Positions 32,902-42,312 of a stretch of DNA of 64,000 bases are shown here, in pieces. This DNA is from CAG-791 sp963655255 (GTDB taxonomy: Bacteria; Bacillota; Clostridia; Lachnospirales; Lachnospiraceae): positions 1-64,000 of the forward strand of contig CAVKEB010000009.1 in NCBI GenBank assembly GCA_963655255.1, read 5' to 3'. Under the pieces are notes generated by a model. The model was given only the letters and a program-made list of their open reading frames with translations. It searched no databases and was not told the origin of the DNA. The translations under genes were made by a program, and so were the position numbers. Position 1 is the first letter of the stretch; every line of letters starts with the position of its first letter.

Positions 32902-33795
32902 TTACCGGTACACTGCCTTCCGCTCCTTCAGCTCCGCGTAAATCTCCGTGTAGCTGGTGTAGCGGATCCTGCTGATTTTCCCTTCCTCAACGGCCTGTTT
33001 GACCGCGCAGTCCGGTTCCATCAGGTGATTGCAGCCCTGAAAGCGGCAATATCCTGCGTAAGGAGTGAATTCCGGATAATAGGCCTTCAGGTCCTCCGCC
33101 TCCACATCCTGCAGATACAGGGAGGTAAATCCCGGCGTATCGACGAGGAACGTGTTCTCTCCGGCATGCAGGAGCTCGACGTGGCGCGTCGTATTCTTCC
33201 CTCTTGCAATCTTCCGGGACAACTCTCCCGTTTCCATCTTCGCCCCGGGGCAGAGGAAATTGATGAGGGACGACTTTCCCGCACCGGAGGGTCCCGTGAC
33301 CACGGTGGTCTTTCCTCTCAGAACCTCCCGCACGGCCTCCATGGACTCCGGATTTCTCGTACTGATGAAAAGAAGCCGGCAGCCGCAGTTCCCATATACG
33401 CTCGTAAGCTCCCGGATCTGGGCCTCGATGGCAAGGTCCTGTTTGTTAAAGCAGAGGATTGCCGGAATCCCGCGCCGGTCCATGGAAATCAGAAAACGGT
33501 CCAGCATGTTGTAGCTGGGAGCCGGATTGGTAATGGCAAACAGGAGAAGGGCCTGATCCACATTGGCGACATTGGGCCGGATCAGGTCATTCCTCCGCGG
33601 AAGAAGTCTTGCGACATTTCCTTCCTTCGGATCGCTGACCGTGTCCGTGATGTCGATTTCCACGTCATCTCCCACGAGAGGCTTCTGCTTCAGAGCGCGG
33701 AACACGCCCTTCGCGCGGCACCGGTAGATGGTGCCGCCGCTGTAGACCTCATAGAAGCCGGCAATGCTCTTGATAATTTTTCCCGTTACGGGCAT
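32902..33795 (-). CDS. rsgA: Ribosome-assembly GTPase RsgA
   Basis: 297 residues. N-terminal OB fold (1-70), circularly permuted GTPase with FNKQD (G4) before P-loop GPSGAGKSSLIN (G1) and DTPGF (G3), then a zinc finger C-x4-C-x-H-x5-C (CRFQGCNHLMEPDC). It tests late 30S subunits. The ATG at 33795 follows AAAAGGGGGATT. As in Bacillus (yloQ) it is encoded after prkC. Confidence 0.97.
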   Translation of the reverse strand: MPVTGKIIKSIAGFYEVYSGGTIYRCRAKGVFRALKQKPLVGDDVEIDITDTVSDPKEGNVARLLPRRNDLIRPNVANVDQALLLFAITNPAPSYNMLDRFLISMDRRGIPAILCFNKQDLAIEAQIRELTSVYGNCGCRLLFISTRNPESMEAVREVLRGKTTVVTGPSGAGKSSLINFLCPGAKMETGELSRKIARGKNTTRHVELLHAGENTFLVDTPGFTSLYLQDVEAEDLKAYYPEFTPYAGYCRFQGCNHLMEPDCAVKQAVEEGKISRIRYTSYTEIYAELKERKAVYR

Positions 33796-33914
33796 AATCC
33801 CCCTTTTATCTCAGCAGCTCTTCATCTGAAAAAAGCTTTCACATTCAGCGCTCCGATATGGCGCGCAGGCGAAGGCCGTATCACCCGTCCGCTTTAAAAA
33901 AGAATCTGCCGCAC

Positions 33915-36224
33915 TCAGCTCTCCGGAGTAAAGGTCAGCTGTCTTGTGACCACTCGCTGTCCGTTCACCGCATCCGCCGCCGAAGAAGAATAGCTCATCT
34001 GCAGCGTTCCCGTTGCACTGGTAATGCCGGTGAAGCTTGCCGGAAGCGGGAAGGTTGTCGTCGTCGTGTTCAGAAGCGTCTGGCCATCCGCTGTGATGAT
34101 CACCACATAAACCTGGGATCCTGCCACATAATCCGGTGCCTCATCCGCGGTCGGCGCGGAAATCTCTGCCGAATAGGAATACGTGGAAGGCTCCTGCTTT
34201 GCCGCCTTGCCGACGGTGAGGTTGACCTTGGTCCCCGGCTCCGCGAAGGTGTCGGCCTTCACATCCTGTGAGACGACCAGTCCGACCTTGTTCGGGTCAT
34301 CGGTCTCCACTTCCGTCGTGGTCCCAAGCTGCAGGTTATTCTCCGTCAGAATGGCCATGGCCTCTTCGCTGGAGATTCCGGTCACATCCGGCACCTGTAC
34401 CTGTCCGGAGGTATCCTCTCCCGTGCTGATGGTGATGGTGACCGACGTGTCCGCCGGAGCCACCGTGCCGCCCTCCGGCGACTGGGAGATCACCTTGCCC
34501 TTTTCCACATCACTGCTCGCGCCTTCAGCCTTATTGATGCTGTCGAAGCCTTTCTGCTTCAGCTTCGCGATGGCCTCGGCCTGCGTCATGCCGGTCACAT
34601 CCGGAACCTCCACACCGGTCTGCCCGGTGCTGACGGTAAGAACAATGTTCGTTCCGGCCTCCACCGACGCGCCCGCGCTCACGCTGCTCCCGTCCTGCAA
34701 GGCCGCCGCCATGACAACGCCGGAATCATAGTCCTTGGATTCCTGATATGTAATTTCCGGAATCAGTCCCAGTGAATTCAGCTGATTCTTGACATCGTCC
34801 GCATTCTTGCCGACCATCTCCGGGAGAACGATTCCACTCTCCGACGACTCCGTCGTCGCGCCCTCCGCAGAGCCGCCGAAGGACAGAAGTCCCATTTTAC
34901 TGGCTGCAAACAGGATAATGACAACGCCGATCAGAACCGCCGCCGCAACGGACAGGACCGCGATTCCGCGCTCCCTGCGTCTCCCGTATCGGTCCTCTTC
35001 CGCATAATCATCGTCATAGCGGTCATCATAGCCGTCCCGCACGTTCTTGCGGAGAGGCTCGTCAATCCGCTCGTCGCGGACCGCACGTCTCGGCCGCTCC
35101 TCGTATTCTCCGCGGTCGTCATAATCCTCCCGCAGTCTCGAAGAACGCTGTCCGTAGGATTCCTCCCGTCCGTCTCCCGGCATCCGCCGGTCCTCTTCAT
35201 AGGGCGGATGATAGGAGCGCTCTCTTGCATAGCCGCGCTCGTCCGCCGCGCCCTCCCGGCGCACCGGTGCCTCCTTCGGGGGCTCCTCCTCGAAGCGGAT
35301 CGGTCCGGTTCCGGATCTTCTGCGGATTTCCGACTGCTCCAGAGGATCCGCCATCCGCGTCGCACCGTCCTCATCCGGGTTGATGACCTTGACAAAATCA
35401 TCGTTGGGATGAATCAGGGACTGCTTCAGATCCGCAATCAGCTCCGTCATGTTCTGATAACGACGGTCCGGGCTCTTCTCGCAGCACTTCAGCACAATCT
35501 GCTCCACGCTCCGCGGGATATCCGGGACAAACTCCCTCGGGGACGGCATCGGCGACTGGATGTGCTTGATCGCAATCGCAACCGTCGTCTCTCCGTTGAA
35601 GGGCACGCGCCCCGTCAGCATTTCAAACAGGGTGATGCCGAGCGAATAGATATCGCTCCGCTCATCCGAATAGCCGCCTCTTGCCTGCTCCGGCGAGGTA
35701 TAGTGAACCGATCCCATGACATTGGAGGTGATGGTGTTGGAGGTTGCCGCCTTCGCAATGCCGAAGTCCGTCACCTTCACCTTTCCGTCGCGGGAGATCA
35801 TGATGTTCTGCGGCTTGATGTCACGATGAATGACATGGTTGTTGTGTGCCGCCTGCAGGCCCATGGAGACCTGAATCGCGATGCTGATGGCTTCCTTCAC
35901 CGTCAGTCTCGATTTTTTCTCAATATATTTCTTGAGCGTGATGCCGTCCACGTACTCCATCACGATGTAGTACATGCCCTTTTCCTCGCCGACGTCATAG
36001 ACATTGACGATATTCGGGTGCATCAGTCCGGCCGCCGCCTGCGCCTCCACCCGGAATTTGGAGACAAAATTCGCATTGTCCGAAAATTCCTGCTTCAGCA
36101 CCTTGATGGCAACGGTTCGGTTCAGTTTATGGTCCTTCGCTCTGTATACAACGGACATTCCGCCGGTTCCGGTCTTCTCCAGAACCTCATAGCGGTCCGC
36201 TATCAGCATGCCGATCTTCACCAT
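33915..36224 (-). CDS. prkC: PASTA Ser/Thr kinase PrkC/PknB
   Basis: 769 residues. Kinase domain (about 10-270) with GTGGMSVVYRA glycine loop, catalytic HRDIKPQN (D135), DFGIAKA and APE-equivalent SPEQARGG; a roughly 130-residue Arg/Asp/Glu/Tyr-rich juxtamembrane linker; one membrane helix (about 413-437); three PASTA repeats (beginning VLPEMVGKN, VEVPDVTGM and VQVPDVTGI) and an extra C-terminal beta domain of about 95 residues. PASTA domains sense muropeptides or lipid II outside; the kinase phosphorylates division, wall and translation factors. It is encoded with its phosphatase 14 bp upstream. Confidence 0.96.
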   Translation of the reverse strand: MVKIGMLIADRYEVLEKTGTGGMSVVYRAKDHKLNRTVAIKVLKQEFSDNANFVSKFRVEAQAAAGLMHPNIVNVYDVGEEKGMYYIVMEYVDGITLKKYIEKKSRLTVKEAISIAIQVSMGLQAAHNNHVIHRDIKPQNIMISRDGKVKVTDFGIAKAATSNTITSNVMGSVHYTSPEQARGGYSDERSDIYSLGITLFEMLTGRVPFNGETTVAIAIKHIQSPMPSPREFVPDIPRSVEQIVLKCCEKSPDRRYQNMTELIADLKQSLIHPNDDFVKVINPDEDGATRMADPLEQSEIRRRSGTGPIRFEEEPPKEAPVRREGAADERGYARERSYHPPYEEDRRMPGDGREESYGQRSSRLREDYDDRGEYEERPRRAVRDERIDEPLRKNVRDGYDDRYDDDYAEEDRYGRRRERGIAVLSVAAAVLIGVVIILFAASKMGLLSFGGSAEGATTESSESGIVLPEMVGKNADDVKNQLNSLGLIPEITYQESKDYDSGVVMAAALQDGSSVSAGASVEAGTNIVLTVSTGQTGVEVPDVTGMTQAEAIAKLKQKGFDSINKAEGASSDVEKGKVISQSPEGGTVAPADTSVTITISTGEDTSGQVQVPDVTGISSEEAMAILTENNLQLGTTTEVETDDPNKVGLVVSQDVKADTFAEPGTKVNLTVGKAAKQEPSTYSYSAEISAPTADEAPDYVAGSQVYVVIITADGQTLLNTTTTTFPLPASFTGITSATGTLQMSYSSSAADAVNGQRVVTRQLTFTPES

Positions 36225-36238
36225 ACAGTGATCTCCTG

Positions 36239-36964
36239 TCAGGCAAACGCGTCAATCAGAATGACGGAAATGTTGTCCATTCCGCCGCCGCGGTTGGCCG
36301 CGGCCACGAGCGCCTTTGCCTTCGATTCCAGTGTATTCTCTTCACGGATGATCCGGAAAATCTCCTCATCCTCAACCATATTGGTCAGGCCGTCGGAACA
36401 CATCAGAACCACATCCCCGCGATGAAGCTTCGTGGTAAAGAAGTCCACATCCAGGTATTCCTCTGCGCCGACCGCTCTTGTAATCACATTCTTGTCCGGG
36501 TGGCTTCTGGCCTTTCTTGCGTCCAGACTCCCCGCGAGAACCATCTCCTCCACCAGGGAATGATCCACCGTAATCTGGCGGATCGTCTCTCCGATCAGAT
36601 ACAGGCGGCTGTCCCCCACATTCGCCGTGCGCAGGACATCTCCGCGGATCGTTGCGGCCACAATCGTCGTGCCGCATCCGGACAGATCCTCGCGCATGCT
36701 CGCCGTCGCATGAAGGTTCTGGTTGACCGCGTGAAGAGCATCGCCCAGGATCACAATCGGATCGCTGCTGCGGTTGGCCGCCGCCAGGCGAAGCGTTTCA
36801 CGCACAGTAAAGCGGGAGGCAAAGTCCCCCGCCTTGTGTCCGCCCATTCCGTCCGCCAGAAGATAAAGATTCGGAAGATTCCCGACACTCTCATCCGATG
36901 AGCAGACGAAATCCTGATTCATCTTTCTTCGCATACCGATATCGGTAATAGAAAAAGAATGCAT
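36239..36964 (-). CDS. prpC: PP2C-type Ser/Thr phosphatase PrpC/Stp
   Basis: 241 residues. PP2C metal-binding motifs: RKMNQD near the N terminus, LADGMGGHKAGD, NVGDSRLYL, CSDGL and the late DNISVIL. It reverses PrkC phosphorylation. GAGGAACCATCAG precedes the ATG; the gene is tightly packed between rlmN and prkC (15 and 14 bp gaps), the standard Firmicute arrangement. Confidence 0.96.
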   Translation of the reverse strand: MHSFSITDIGMRRKMNQDFVCSSDESVGNLPNLYLLADGMGGHKAGDFASRFTVRETLRLAAANRSSDPIVILGDALHAVNQNLHATASMREDLSGCGTTIVAATIRGDVLRTANVGDSRLYLIGETIRQITVDHSLVEEMVLAGSLDARKARSHPDKNVITRAVGAEEYLDVDFFTTKLHRGDVVLMCSDGLTNMVEDEEIFRIIREENTLESKAKALVAAANRGGGMDNISVILIDAFA

Positions 36965-36979
36965 TCTGATGGTTCCTCG

Positions 36980-38044
36980 TCAGGTCCCTGCGGGACCATT
37001 CTTTCCGGAGGTTTCGATGTGCCTGTGGCGCAGCTGCCCGCAGGCTCCATCGATATCCCGCCCCAATACTCTCCTAATACTAACATTTATTCCATGTTTT
37101 TCAAGTTTTGCCCGGAATGCCTGCACGGCAGAAAGGTCCGGCTGTTCAAAGCTGCGCTCCTTCACGGGGTTCACCGGGATCAGGTTGACATGGGCCGAAA
37201 GAGGCCTTGCCAGCCCCGCCAGCTCCTCTGCGTCCCTTGCGCTGTCGTTGACATCCCGGATGAGGCTGTACTCAAACGTGACCCTTCGTCCCGTCTTGTC
37301 AAAATACGTCCTGCACGCCGACATGCACTCGGCAATCGTGTACCGCTCCGCGATCGGCATGATCTTTTTCCGCTTCTCATCCGTCGTTGCGTGAAGGGAA
37401 AGCGCCAGCGTAATGGAAAGGTTTTCCTCTGCAAGATCATAAATCCGCGGCACAATGCCGCAGGTGCTGACCGTCACATTCCGCATGGAGAGATTCTGGC
37501 CGTTTTCATCCGTCAGCATGCGGAGGAATTTCAGGAGATTTTCATAGTTGTCCAGCGGTTCTCCGGTTCCCATCACGACGATGTGCGAGATTTTCTCGCC
37601 GGTCAGCCGGTGGATGGTATAGATTTCCTCGAGAATTTCTCCCGGGAGGAGATTCCGTTTCAGGCCGTCGAGCGTGGAGGCGCAGAATCGGCACCCCATC
37701 CGGCAGCCGACCTGCGAGGAGACGCACACGCTGTTCCCGAACTTATATTTCATGAAGACGCTCTCGATGGTCTCGCCGTCCGGAAGGCCGAACAGAAATT
37801 TCTGCGTTCCGTCCAGCTTCGAGATCTGCCGGTCGATGACTTCGAGCTCCGTCATCTCATAATGCTCCCGGATATACTCCTTCAGCTTCGCCGGAAGATC
37901 CGTCATTTCCTCCGGATCATCGGTCAGCCGGACATGAAGCCAGCGGTAGAGCTGCCTCGCGCGGAAGGCGGGAAAACCGGCGGCCTTCAGGTCCCCGGTC
38001 ATTTCTTCCAGTGTCAGGGATTTGATATCTTTTCGATCGGACAT
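36980..38044 (-). CDS. rlmN: Dual-specificity 23S rRNA/tRNA methyltransferase RlmN
   Basis: 354 residues. Radical-SAM enzyme that methylates C2 of A2503 in 23S rRNA and A37 in some tRNAs. The 4Fe-4S motif is CRMGCRFC; VMGTGEPLDNYENLL and the C-terminal active Cys in GACGQLR are present. Length and motif spacing are normal for RlmN rather than Cfr. Confidence 0.96.
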   Translation of the reverse strand: MSDRKDIKSLTLEEMTGDLKAAGFPAFRARQLYRWLHVRLTDDPEEMTDLPAKLKEYIREHYEMTELEVIDRQISKLDGTQKFLFGLPDGETIESVFMKYKFGNSVCVSSQVGCRMGCRFCASTLDGLKRNLLPGEILEEIYTIHRLTGEKISHIVVMGTGEPLDNYENLLKFLRMLTDENGQNLSMRNVTVSTCGIVPRIYDLAEENLSITLALSLHATTDEKRKKIMPIAERYTIAECMSACRTYFDKTGRRVTFEYSLIRDVNDSARDAEELAGLARPLSAHVNLIPVNPVKERSFEQPDLSAVQAFRAKLEKHGINVSIRRVLGRDIDGACGQLRHRHIETSGKNGPAGT

Positions 38045-38087
38045 TGTGGATAGCCTTCTTTCAGATTTTCCGGACAGACGCCGGATT

Positions 38088-39662
38088 TTACCTGCTCTTC
38101 CGGAACCTTGCCATAAAGAATCCGTCCGTTCCGTGGACGTCCGGCAGAAGCTGCACGCGGTTTCTGCAGATTCCCGGGAAGTTCTCCGGAAGGTACGGAG
38201 CCAGATCCTCCGGAATCAGGCCCAGCTTCTTCTCGATAAAATCCGCCATTTTCTCGTTTTCCTGCCGGTTGATGGTGCAGGTCGAGTAGATCAGCACCGC
38301 GCCCGGCTTCAGAACCGAGGCGGCATTCGTTACGATTTTCTTCTGGAGCGTTATCAGAGAGCGGAGCTTCTCCGGCGTCACGTTGTACTTGATGTCCCGC
38401 TTCCTCGTGATGACGCCGAGCCCCGAACAGGGAACGTCGCACAGCACAAGGTCCGCCCTTTCCGCGAGATCCGGCCTCGGGTTCGACGCATCATTTTCTT
38501 CCACGATGACATTGTGAAGCTTCATTCTGCCAAGGCCAGCGCGGATCTTGTCGGTCTTTGCCCGCGTAAGGTCATAGGAATGCACCGTTCCCTCCGGAAG
38601 GAGCGCCGCCGCGAGCATCGTCTTTCCTCCGGGCGCCGCACAGAGGTCGTACACCTGCACAGTACCCGAAAGGTCCCGTTTTCTCCCGGAAAGCCCCGCC
38701 GCCTGTGCGGTCATCTGGCTGGACTCATCCTGCACGGTCCATTTCCCTTCTGCAAAACCGGGAAGCTCCTTCAGTCCCGGCACATGCCGCAGAACATAGC
38801 AGTCCCCGGCCCACCTGCCCGGCTCCACCTGTGCGCCGGCCGCCCGGATTCCGTCCAGCACCGCTTCCTTCTCTTCCCCGGAGAGCCGCGGATCCAGCCG
38901 GATGCAGACCGGCCGCACCTCCAGCATGGCCCGACACAGGGACTCCAGCCGCTCTTCTCCCATCTGCTCCTTCCAAAGGCTCAGGATGGCAGAAGGCATG
39001 GAGTAGCGCGCCTCGAGATCCCGAAGTCCTGCGTCCCCGGCACGTCCTTCAGCTCCTCGATCCATGGTTTCGCCGCCTTCGCGTCCGGAGACAGCACTCC
39101 CGCGGGATTCCGCGCTTTCTTTTCTGTTTTGTCCGGCAATCACAATGACCGCGCTGCTCGGCTTCGTCCGGACCGGCTTCTTTTCCGGCTGCTGGGAGGG
39201 AATATACTCCTTTCCTGCCTTGATCGCCGCTTCCTTTTCCCGGCAGACTCCGCGGAGAACTCCGTTGACAAAACCTGCCGCCTGCGCAAGCTTTCCCCGC
39301 TTGCAGAGGCGGACTGCCTCGCTGCAGGCCGCATAATCCGGCACGCTGTCCATATAGAAAATCTGATACAGGCTCATCCGGAGGAGACACCGGACTCTCG
39401 GCTTGATCTTCATCTCCGGATCCTTCTGGTGACTCCGGATCACGGCATCCAGCTCAATTTCGCGCTCGATGGTTCCCTCCGCGAGGCGCTTAAGAAAAGA
39501 CCGCTGTGTGAGCGGAAGGCTCGCATAACGGTCCTGCGTTCTTTTGATCAGAAGATTGCTGTAGGTCCCGTGGAGCTCATGCTCCACCAGGATCTGCCAG
39601 ACAAGCTCACGGACATTGACATTCTTCGCCGGGGTTCCGGCTGCTTTTCTCTGTTCTTCCAT
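38088..39662 (-). CDS. rsmB: 16S rRNA (cytosine967-C5)-methyltransferase RsmB
   Basis: 524 residues. N-terminal NusB-like RNA-binding domain (1-145), catalytic Rossmann domain from about residue 300 with YDLCAAPGGKTMLAAALL, DVPCSGLG (motif IV Cys) and STCTINRQENE (motif VI Cys). Between them is a roughly 90-residue charged insertion (KKPVRTKPSSA to DAGLRDLE) that makes the protein longer than the usual 440 residues. It lies between yugP and rlmN in the conserved order. Confidence 0.94.
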   Translation of the reverse strand: MEEQRKAAGTPAKNVNVRELVWQILVEHELHGTYSNLLIKRTQDRYASLPLTQRSFLKRLAEGTIEREIELDAVIRSHQKDPEMKIKPRVRCLLRMSLYQIFYMDSVPDYAACSEAVRLCKRGKLAQAAGFVNGVLRGVCREKEAAIKAGKEYIPSQQPEKKPVRTKPSSAVIVIAGQNRKESAESRGSAVSGREGGETMDRGAEGRAGDAGLRDLEARYSMPSAILSLWKEQMGEERLESLCRAMLEVRPVCIRLDPRLSGEEKEAVLDGIRAAGAQVEPGRWAGDCYVLRHVPGLKELPGFAEGKWTVQDESSQMTAQAAGLSGRKRDLSGTVQVYDLCAAPGGKTMLAAALLPEGTVHSYDLTRAKTDKIRAGLGRMKLHNVIVEENDASNPRPDLAERADLVLCDVPCSGLGVITRKRDIKYNVTPEKLRSLITLQKKIVTNAASVLKPGAVLIYSTCTINRQENEKMADFIEKKLGLIPEDLAPYLPENFPGICRNRVQLLPDVHGTDGFFMARFRKSR

Positions 39663-39764
39663 ATCTCTTTCTTATTCCATCCGGCCTTTTCGGGTGTGGT
39701 CTGCGGCGCTCTGTACGCGCCCGCTCCTGACAGGAGGACGCGGCATCAGCCGCGTCCGAGTGTA

Positions 39765-40469
39765 CTATTCATCTCTTTTCCTGCTGTTCGACAGCAGCAC
39801 GAGACGAAGGAGCTGCAGAATCGAGGAGGCCGCCGCTGCCACATACGTCATAGCTGCCGCCCTCAGAACCGCCTTCGCCTTCCGGTTCTCGTCCATTCCG
39901 AGGATTCCGTACTGCTCCAGCATCACAAGCGCCCGGTGCGAAGCGTTGAACTCCACCGGAAGCGTCACAAGCTGAAACAGAACGCCCAGCGAGAACAGGA
40001 CAATGCCGATCGTCGTGAAGGTATTGGAGAGCCCCAGGATCAGACTCAGGATCACAATCCAGATTCCGGCATTCGATCCGAAATTCGCAATCGGAACGAG
40101 AGCCGTCCGCACCTGCAGCGGAACATAGCCCTGCTCATGCTGCATCACGTGTCCGCACTCATGCGCGGCAACGCCGAGGGCCGCCACCGACCGGGAGTCG
40201 TAGACCGCATCCGAGAGGTTGACCACCTGACGCGACGGATCATAATGGTCCGTAAGATTTCCGGAAACATGGCGGACCTGCACATCCATCACGCCGTTCC
40301 GCTCCAGAATCAGCCTTGCGACATCCGCTCCCGTCAGGCCACAGGCCGCCGCGATTCTCGAATATCTCGTATAGGTGGTGTTGACGTGCATGCTCGCAAT
40401 CATGCAGAGGACGGCGCCTGCTGCCACCAGGATCATGGTCCAGTCGTAATATCCGTATCCGTTATACAT
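39765..40469 (-). CDS. yugP: Zinc metallopeptidase YugP
   Basis: 234 residues. The HExxH motif is H103-E-C-G-H107 in AAHECGHVMQHEQGY, followed by a membrane-rich C-terminal half (three helices) typical of the neutral zinc metallopeptidase family DUF2265/YugP; an N-terminal helix anchors it. Its substrate is not known. It is constantly found beside fmt and rsmB in Clostridia. The 101-bp gap to rsmB holds a GGACGCGGC/GCCGCGTCC hairpin. Confidence 0.9.
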   Translation of the reverse strand: MYNGYGYYDWTMILVAAGAVLCMIASMHVNTTYTRYSRIAAACGLTGADVARLILERNGVMDVQVRHVSGNLTDHYDPSRQVVNLSDAVYDSRSVAALGVAAHECGHVMQHEQGYVPLQVRTALVPIANFGSNAGIWIVILSLILGLSNTFTTIGIVLFSLGVLFQLVTLPVEFNASHRALVMLEQYGILGMDENRKAKAVLRAAAMTYVAAAASSILQLLRLVLLSNSRKRDE

Positions 40470-40488
40470 CCGCGTCCCTTCCTTTCCA

Positions 40489-41481
40489 TCAGAATCTTCC
40501 GATCCGCTCCAACTGTTCGCCCGCCTGCATCCGACATCCCATGAGGAACGCCTGCACCGGCATCCTTTTCTTTCCTTCGAGCTGAAGCTCCTCGAGAGCC
40601 AGAAGGCCGTCGCCCGTCTGTACCAGCAGGGCGTCCTTCGTCACAATCATCACGGTCCCGGGCTGTGCCTCCTTAAAATCAAGGCCGCCCTTTCCCTCGC
40701 ATCCCAGTTCCCGGAGTTCGTCTCCGGTCACCGGTCTTGCCATCCAGATTTTCAGCATCCGGCCGTTCCAGTGCGTGTAGGCGCTCGGCCACGGATTCAG
40801 ACCGCGGATCAGGCGTCCGATTTCTTCCGCACTCCGGTTCCAGTCGATGTTGCCCATCTCCTTGCGAAGCATCTTCGCGTAGCAGGACTTTGCATCGTCC
40901 TGCGGAACCGGCGTGACTGTTCCCGCCTCAATCTCATCCAGCGTGCGCAGAAGGAGGGGACCTCCCATTCTCGAGAGCTTGTCGTAGAGCGATCCCGCCG
41001 TCTCATCCGGGGTGAGCTCCACCTTCTCCTGCATCAGAATGTCTCCGGTGTCGAGGCCCTCATTCATCTGCATGATGGTGTCTCCGGCCTCCTTCTGCCC
41101 GTCCAGAACCGCCCACTGAATCGGGGCAGCGCCGCGGTAAGCGGGAAGAAGCGAGCCATGAATGTTCACGCACCCGTAGCGCGGCATCTCCAGAATCTCT
41201 TTCGGAAGAATCTGTCCGAAGGCCGCCACCACAATGATGTCCGCCTGCTCCTCCCGGAGCCGTTCCACCGCTTCCTGCGCCCTGACTTTCTCCGGCTGGA
41301 AAACAGGAATGCCGTACTCCTTGGCGCAGAGCTTCACGTCCGACGGAGCAGGCTTTCCGCTCCGTCCCTTCGGGCGGTCCGGCTGCGTCACCACAAGAGA
41401 CACCTCATGCTTCTTCGCTTCTGCCAGTGCCTTCAGTGCCGGAACCGCGAAGTCCGGCGTTCCCATAAATATAATTCTCAT
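40489..41481 (-). CDS. fmt: Methionyl-tRNA formyltransferase
   Basis: 330 residues. N-terminal formyltransferase domain starting RIIFMGTPDFAVPALKAL, with the catalytic NIHGSLLPAYRGAAPIQWAV stretch; C-terminal OB-fold domain ends LLALEELQLEGKKRMPVQAF. It formylates initiator Met-tRNA and works with Def, encoded just upstream. Start at 41481 with GAGGAAGGGT; earlier in-frame ATGs are less likely. Confidence 0.97.
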   Translation of the reverse strand: MRIIFMGTPDFAVPALKALAEAKKHEVSLVVTQPDRPKGRSGKPAPSDVKLCAKEYGIPVFQPEKVRAQEAVERLREEQADIIVVAAFGQILPKEILEMPRYGCVNIHGSLLPAYRGAAPIQWAVLDGQKEAGDTIMQMNEGLDTGDILMQEKVELTPDETAGSLYDKLSRMGGPLLLRTLDEIEAGTVTPVPQDDAKSCYAKMLRKEMGNIDWNRSAEEIGRLIRGLNPWPSAYTHWNGRMLKIWMARPVTGDELRELGCEGKGGLDFKEAQPGTVMIVTKDALLVQTGDGLLALEELQLEGKKRMPVQAFLMGCRMQAGEQLERIGRF

Positions 41482-41625
41482 ACCCTTCCTCATACCGCAG
41501 AATTCTGCGGCCACCATTTCATTCCGGAAGATTCCCTTCCGAAAACACGTTTTCCTGTTTTCCGGAGATCATCCGGTTCGTCCCTTCCTCATCTTTCGAA
41601 GCGGCCCGGCAGATTGCTTTCGCAC

Positions 41626-42117
41626 TCACTCGTCTTCCTGCTCCGCCAGCTCGTCGTTGTCAACGAGGCCGCCCTGCACGAGCTCCACGTAGAGCTTTCC
41701 GTCCAGATGATCGAACTCATGGCACATGCAGCGTGCGAGAAGCTCCGTTCCCTCTACCTCAATCGGCTGGAAATTCCGGTCCAGCCCGACCGCCTTGACA
41801 TAATTGGGTCTGGTCACCAGTCCGGACTTGCCGGGCACCGAAAGACATCCCTCATAGCCGGTCTGCTCCCCCGAGGACTCCACGATCTTCGGATTGATGA
41901 AAACAAGGGGCTGATCCTGCTCCGGACTTACATCCATCACAACCAGACGCTTCAGGACGCCGACCTGCGGAGCCGCAAGCCCCACGCCGTTCGTCTCATA
42001 CATCGTCTCAAACATATCATCAATCAGCTCCTGGAGTCTCGGAGAAGACTCTTTGATCTCCTTTGCCTTCTTGTTCAGAATCGGATCTCCGATTTCACGT
42101 ATTGTCAGCAGTGCCAT
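41626..42117 (-). CDS. def: Peptide deformylase
   Basis: 163 residues. All three motifs are present: GVGLAAPQVG, EGCLSVP and CHEFDHLDG (metal ligands Cys and two His). It removes the formyl group from nascent proteins. The true start is the ATG at 42117, immediately behind the hairpin element and its GGGAGG; the frame stays open for 37 further codons through the element but that stretch is not deformylase sequence. Confidence 0.97.
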   Translation of the reverse strand: MALLTIREIGDPILNKKAKEIKESSPRLQELIDDMFETMYETNGVGLAAPQVGVLKRLVVMDVSPEQDQPLVFINPKIVESSGEQTGYEGCLSVPGKSGLVTRPNYVKAVGLDRNFQPIEVEGTELLARCMCHEFDHLDGKLYVELVQGGLVDNDELAEQEDE

Positions 42118-42230
42118 ATTTATACCTCCCTGAGGCAAAATCCGCGAAGGCGGTTTTGCCGAATGCGGCAGCCGGTGCGTCAGCACCGATGCTGCAGTTT
42201 GAAAGCGACATATCGATGTCACTTTCAAAC
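42118..42230 (-). repeat. Short-form modular hairpin element forming the def leader
   Basis: Minus strand, in order: hairpin GTTTGAAAGTGACATCGAT with its complement (42230-42197), GCATCGGTGC/GCACCGGCTGC hairpin, core stem CGGCAAAACCGC-CTTC-GCGGATTTTGCC, then TCAGGGAGGTATAAAT-ATG. The best-preserved short copy. CCTC and GAGG in the last module can pair with each other, so the ribosome site could be masked locally. Confidence 0.88.
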
Positions 42231-42312
42231 ATTTTCCTTTCCCGGCAGCCGCCTGGCACCCGGGATTTCCGTAAGGAATCCAGGATGCACCGAATCGCTG
42301 CCCTCCCTTAAA

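Noticed and set aside
41626..42228. Longer deformylase with 37 extra N-terminal residues
   Set aside because: The extra residues are encoded by the hairpin element, and the conserved deformylase start follows the element's Shine-Dalgarno.
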